From Bacteroidales bacterium (lineage in GTDB: Bacteria; Bacteroidota; Bacteroidia; Bacteroidales; Bacteroidaceae), in NCBI GenBank assembly GCA_004555055.1, contig SFJN01000025.1:1-25287 (forward strand): a DNA stretch of 25,287 nt, in the 5' to 3' direction. Below are positions 21,492-25,287 of this stretch, in pieces. The position numbers were made by a program, and so were the translations under genes. Each line of letters opens with the position of its first letter. Positions within the stretch are counted from its first letter, which is position 1. Under the pieces are notes generated by a model. The model made no database searches. It had not been told where the DNA came from and saw nothing but the letters and a program-made list of their open reading frames with translations.

Positions 21492-22609
21492 CTGCCGCTG
21501 TCCGACATATACACTACCGCGATGACTTCACGTTGCGGGAGCGTTTCAGGAATGGGGAGGGCGACATCATCGCTCTTCCTGAAGACGTGGACTTCGAGCT
21601 ACGCTACTGGGTGAAGCACGGACGCCAGTATGTCGCCTCAAGGGTCGGTGGTATCTATTCCAACTGCAAGCCCGACGGCGATGCGCTGCTTGTCATTTTC
21701 AAGGACCACAATCTTTGCGAGGGTACGCTTCGGCATGAACTGCATCTGAGACTGCTAAACGACATCATGCCCGACGGCATTCAGAACGTATATTACCCGG
21801 AGGACATGGCGGTGCAGCTATGGCATCTTCCGGGGGACACCTATGGCGTTATTGAGTCCGATGTCCTTGCTGCATATACACGCGGACTTCCTTTCACGTT
21901 CTCTGACTTCACGCCAGAGCAACTTGCGGAACTCAAAGGTGAGAAGGGCGACCCGTTCACCTATGATGACTTCACGGCTGCCCAGATTGAAATGCTCATG
22001 AAGCCTGCCGTCGATGCCGCAAAGTTGGCTACGGACGCTGCGGACAGGGCAGACAATCTGACTCAGCAACTGGGCAGCCAGGCACAGGAACTCAGGAAGA
22101 CGGCTGATGATGCCGTAGCCGGATGCAACGCTGCCACCGTTGCCGCGCAGAAGGCAAAGGCTGCAGCAGACGTCGCCACTAAGAATGCGACCGATGCCGC
22201 TGCCAATGCAAACGCCCAGCGAGAGCTCACCGAACAGAGCAGGCAACGCATTGAGGAAGTGGCGGAACGTGCGGAACTGGCTGCCGCGCCGGTACCTGGG
22301 GGACTGCGTGTCGATACGCCAGCACCTGTTACGATTGGGAACAATGTGCCGCGATACATCAATGCCCGCATACTTCCTGCATCCGCTGCGCAGAATATCA
22401 TTTTCCAAGTGAGAGGGGAAGCTGCCGACGTGGAGCCTGACGGGCGCATCGTGCCGCTCATGGGCGGCTCCGTTAGGGTGCATGTCATCCCTACTGCCGC
22501 CACCAACCTTTACAGGACTATAACTGTTCAGGTGGTCGCTCCTTCGCTGCGCCTGGCAGACGCAGCAGCCCTGCGACTTGACAAGGACGGGAACATTCGT
22601 TTAACTTAA
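21488..22609 (+). CDS. Tail fibre protein
   Basis: A 373-residue protein. Residues 1-130 form a beta-rich upper-baseplate/adaptor domain (HYRDDFTLRERFRN, DVDFELRYWVKHGRQYVASR, DHNLCEGTLRHELHLRLLNDIMPDG). Then comes FTFSDFTPEQLAELKGEKGDPFTYDDFTAAQIEML, a hallmark linker of Bacteroidetes phage fibres, an Ala-rich coiled-coil stalk (about 174-265), and a C-terminal Big2-like domain (about 268-373) matching the preceding gene's C-terminus. It probably forms trimeric fibres for host attachment, in addition to the DGR-varied protein encoded on the other strand. Confidence 0.78.
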   Translation: MTAAVRHIHYRDDFTLRERFRNGEGDIIALPEDVDFELRYWVKHGRQYVASRVGGIYSNCKPDGDALLVIFKDHNLCEGTLRHELHLRLLNDIMPDGIQNVYYPEDMAVQLWHLPGDTYGVIESDVLAAYTRGLPFTFSDFTPEQLAELKGEKGDPFTYDDFTAAQIEMLMKPAVDAAKLATDAADRADNLTQQLGSQAQELRKTADDAVAGCNAATVAAQKAKAAADVATKNATDAAANANAQRELTEQSRQRIEEVAERAELAAAPVPGGLRVDTPAPVTIGNNVPRYINARILPASAAQNIIFQVRGEAADVEPDGRIVPLMGGSVRVHVIPTAATNLYRTITVQVVAPSLRLADAAALRLDKDGNIRLT

Positions 22610-22619
22610 CTTCTGGATA

Positions 22620-23867
22620 ATGTCAAACATCATTACAAGCATACGCGACTGGCTGAGCCGACCTACGCGCACTGAGATATTGTCCCTCGCCCAAAGGGCT
22701 TCGAGCAAGCAGGGACTGAAGATTACGGCTCAACTGCTGCAGCAGACCGACACGCTTACGAAAAAGGACATCAACGACTGGAGAAGCGCCCATCAGGTAG
22801 CCATCGACTACGAGAACCCAAACCGACTGCGCCTGTACGACATATATGCCGACTGCGAGCTTGACGCGCATCTCTCCGGCTGTATCGCACAACGTAAGGG
22901 AAAGGTACTGCAGAAGGATTTCCGCCTTGTTGACAGCAACGGCAAGGAGGACATGGCTGCCACCGAGCTGCTGCAGCAGGAGTGGTTTGCCGACTTCCTC
23001 GGATATGTCCTCGATTCCACTTATTGGGGTCATTCGCTCATACAGCTCGGCGATGTGGTCAAGGACGATGGTGGCATCATGCGATTCGACAACGTGGAAC
23101 TGGTACCACGCAAGCACGTCGTACCTGAATATGGGCGTGTGGTCATCAATCCGGGGGACGACTGGCGTAGTGGCATCCCATACAGGGAGGGCGACTTCGC
23201 CAACTGGTGCGTCGAGGTGGGTAAGCCGAGGAACCTCGGTCTCTTGCTCAAATGTGCCTGCTCGTACATCAGCAAGAAGAACATGCTGACCTTCTGGGAT
23301 ATGTTTGGAGAGATTTTCGGGCAGCCTATGCGCATCGCCACTACTAACAGCCCCGACAACGCCGAAAGGGCAAGGATTGAAAATGCACTCGAAAACATGG
23401 GTGCTGCTTTCTGGGGCTTGTTCCCGGAAGGTACGAACATCGAAATAAAGGAAAGCAGCCGTGGCGATGCCTACAACGTGTTCGACAAGCGTGTCGATCG
23501 ATGCAACTCCGAACTCTCAAAGGTCATTCTCAACCAGACAATGACCATTGACTCGGGGTCTTCGCTTTCGCAGTCTGAAGTTCACCTCGAAATTTTCGAG
23601 CGTACAACCGAGGCAGACGCTACCATGGCAGGATATGTCGTCAATGGGCGACTGCTGCCGCTCATGGCACTGCATGGGTTCCCGGTAAAAGGGAAGCGCT
23701 TTGTATGGAACAATGCGGCAAGCTACACGCCTGCAGAACAGAGGGAGATTGAAAGGCTGCTGCTTGAGTATTACGAAATTCCTGCCGAGTATTTCACCGA
23801 CAAGTACGGCGTGCAGATTGCAGGTGCTCGCGAGGCGAAGACACAGCCCGACCGTTTTTTCGACTGA
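22620..23867 (+). CDS. Portal protein (DUF935-like)
   Basis: A 415-residue portal of the Mu gp29/DUF935 family. Recognisable stretches are PNRLRLYDIYADCELDAHLSGCIAQRKGKVL, STYWGHSLIQLGDVV, NVELVPRKHVVPEYGRVVI, KKNMLTFWDMFGEIFGQPMRIATT, FWGLFPEGTNIEIKESSRGDAYNVFDKRVDRCNSELSKVILNQTMTID and LEIFERTTEADATMAGYVVNGRLLPLM. It forms the ring through which DNA enters. The last codons CGT TTT TTC GAC TGA contain a slippery heptamer that could fuse it to MuF in the -1 frame. It lies after the tail fibres rather than after terminase, an unusual order. Confidence 0.93.
   Translation: MSNIITSIRDWLSRPTRTEILSLAQRASSKQGLKITAQLLQQTDTLTKKDINDWRSAHQVAIDYENPNRLRLYDIYADCELDAHLSGCIAQRKGKVLQKDFRLVDSNGKEDMAATELLQQEWFADFLGYVLDSTYWGHSLIQLGDVVKDDGGIMRFDNVELVPRKHVVPEYGRVVINPGDDWRSGIPYREGDFANWCVEVGKPRNLGLLLKCACSYISKKNMLTFWDMFGEIFGQPMRIATTNSPDNAERARIENALENMGAAFWGLFPEGTNIEIKESSRGDAYNVFDKRVDRCNSELSKVILNQTMTIDSGSSLSQSEVHLEIFERTTEADATMAGYVVNGRLLPLMALHGFPVKGKRFVWNNAASYTPAEQREIERLLLEYYEIPAEYFTDKYGVQIAGAREAKTQPDRFFD
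23855..23861 (+). promoter_or_regulatory. Candidate programmed -1 frameshift site T TTT TTC
   Basis: The portal frame reads CGT TTT TTC GAC TGA, giving T TTT TTC in the X XXY YYZ phase two codons before the stop. The -1 frame is exactly that of the downstream MuF protein, which stays open from here to the window end. MuF has no ATG between its preceding in-frame stop at 23765 and 24026, far inside the conserved domain. Slippage would give a portal-MuF fusion. A start at TTG 23891 or GTG 23894 is the alternative. Confidence 0.6.
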
Positions 23868-25287
23868 GCCCCGCCCTGCGACTGGCTGACTTGGTGGGGC
23901 TGAGACGCTCTTATCGCTCGTTCAATGCCGCGTTGGCTTCACTATATGCCGACGACCTGCTGCGACTTGCTGACGATGCCGACAAGCCCGATTTTGACGA
24001 TGCGGCTTTTCTTGACGCCGCCGACATGGTTTATCATGCCGGCAAGTTCGATGCATCCATGCTCAACACTCCTGAAGCCCACCGACTCATAGCAGAGACG
24101 CTCAAGCAGATTAAGCGAGGCATCGACTCCGGCATTCCGCACGAGGTGCCAGAGGTGGTCAAATATGCCCTCGAAAACAATGCTTTCATCTTCTCAGGGT
24201 TCAAGGCATATCATACGCTGCGCGAAGTTGGCGTTTCGCTTGTTACGGACAAAGGGGACATCAAGCCTTTCGACACGTTCAGGAAGGACGTGCAAGCCAT
24301 CAACGGCCGATACAACCACAACTACCTCTATGCGGAATACAACCATGCCGTAGGGGCTTCTCTCATGGCATCACGTTGGCAGCAGTTCGAGCAGGACGGA
24401 GACCGATATGACCTCCAGTACCGAACAGCCGAGGACGACCGCGTCCGTGAAGACCATGCCATACTTCACGGCACGACACTTCCTCCGTCCGACCCGTTCT
24501 GGTCGCTCTACTTGCCGCCGAATGGATGGAACTGCCGTTGCACCGCCGTACAGGTTCGCAAGGGGAAGTACCCGCAAAGCGACCCGGCACTCGCCATGCT
24601 GCGTGGTAACAACTGCACCGAAAATGCCAAGCAGCAGATTTTCCGATTTAACCCCGGAAAGACACTGCAACTTTTCCCACCAAAGCATCCATACTACAAA
24701 GGTCCGAAAGCCGAGCAGGTGAAACAGGCCATTGACGGTTATACGCCTGTAGAATGGACTCCTAAGACCGTTGCACAGGCTGAACAGTTTTTCCGGGACA
24801 AACTTGGGGTAAATTGCGCCCTCGACGGATTTACATCCAAAAACATGAAACAGATAGAGGATATATTCAGAAGCGTGGAGGAACATTTCCAGAGATTCCC
24901 TGAACTGAAAAAGGTGACGCTGTTTGTCGGGTCAATACGCGGACGCATCAAGATGCTGACAGAAGCAAAACTAAAAGAGTACCTACGAGACACCCCTGAC
25001 GGAGACCCTAAGATACTGGAAAAGTGGGCTTCTTCATGGGCAAAATCAATAGGAACATTCCGTGGATGCTACGCATATTCTCATGGGGCTGCAAAAGATA
25101 TGGGATTGTCTGGTATTTGCTTCAATACCACATGGAAAGGAGAAAAAATAGAACAATCGCTTGTTTCAGACGTGAAATATAAAGGGCATCCCGTAGGAAC
25201 TGCAACTCTGAAAGCCGTCTTTGACCATGAGCTCGGACATGAGATTGACCGGCTTATCGGACTGCGCACACACTCCGACTTCCTTAA
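23861..25287 (+). CDS. MuF head protein with C-terminal metallopeptidase-like domain (partial)
   Basis: Open from the portal's slippery site to the end of the window, so the C-terminus is missing. The first part is LSPALRLADLVGLRRSYRSFNAALASLYADDLL. Then comes the MuF (SPP1 gp7) domain with VKYALENNAFIFSGFKAYHTLREVG, NHNYLYAEYNHAVGASLMASRW, DRVREDHAILHGTTLPPSDPFW and the Cys pair LPPNGWNCRCTAVQV. From about 24700 a different, AT-richer region follows with FVGSIRGRIKM, RGCYAYSHGAAKDMG and DHELGHEIDRLIGL, a zinc-peptidase HExxH (codons 25226-25240). MuF proteins join the portal inside the head; some carry toxin-like C-termini delivered with the DNA. The peptidase role is inferred from the motif only. 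Confidence 0.8.

Overview
This window is about 25 kb of a Mu-like, contractile-tailed (myovirus-type) phage or prophage of a Bacteroidales host (Bacteroides/Prevotella-like). Phage signs are a DUF935-type portal, a MuF head protein, a fused protease/scaffold like Mu I/Z, a DUF1320-like (gp36) protein, a DUF2586-like sheath, and a tube, tape measure, hub, spike and gp25-like wedge. Host signs are Bacteroidetes-type promoter elements (TAnnTTTG at -7, TTTG/TTG about 20 nt upstream), A-rich rather than Shine-Dalgarno start contexts, and DUF6046-type tail and FTYDDFT-type fibre proteins. No integrase, transposase or repressor is visible, and both ends run out of the window.

Layout. The genes form two divergent transcription units leaving a short control region centred on base 15716. 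A 31-bp palindrome there is flanked at exactly equal distances by inverted AACTTTGCAC (-7-like) elements. The leftward unit begins with a tRNA-Met(CAT) with initiator features, then protease/scaffold, major capsid protein, amidase, holin-like protein overlapped by a u-spanin-like lipoprotein, a small protein, sheath, tube, a tail assembly chaperone with a -1 frameshift site, tape measure, DUF6046-like protein, a diversity-generating retroelement (DGR: target gene with variable repeat, template repeat, reverse transcriptase), a small protein, and three baseplate/tail-tip proteins. The rightward unit encodes small and large terminase, a small protein, gp36-like connector, hub, spike, gp25-like wedge, a LysM-like protein, two fibre proteins sharing a C-terminal domain, portal and, cut by the window edge, a MuF protein with a metallopeptidase-like HExxH tail.

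How it fits together. Terminase, portal, MuF, capsid and protease make and fill the head. Sheath, tube, chaperone and tape measure build the tail. Hub, spike, wedge and fibres make the baseplate, and amidase, holin-like protein and spanin lyse the cell. The DGR would diversify a receptor-binding protein through error-prone copying of adenines. All 17 differences between its template and variable repeats fall at template adenines, so it has been active, but the variable repeat is now in a different reading frame (+1) from the body of its target gene.

Most notable: (1) the complete DGR with a frameshifted target and an RT carrying an extra C-terminal domain; (2) two textbook -1 slippery heptamers, one in the tail chaperone and one joining the portal to MuF, which has no ATG start; (3) an initiator-type tRNA at the head of the late transcript; (4) the exactly symmetric divergent control region; (5) a small membrane-protein gene with its own promoter running antisense inside the tail operon; (6) a MuF with a putative peptidase effector tail of lower GC content.
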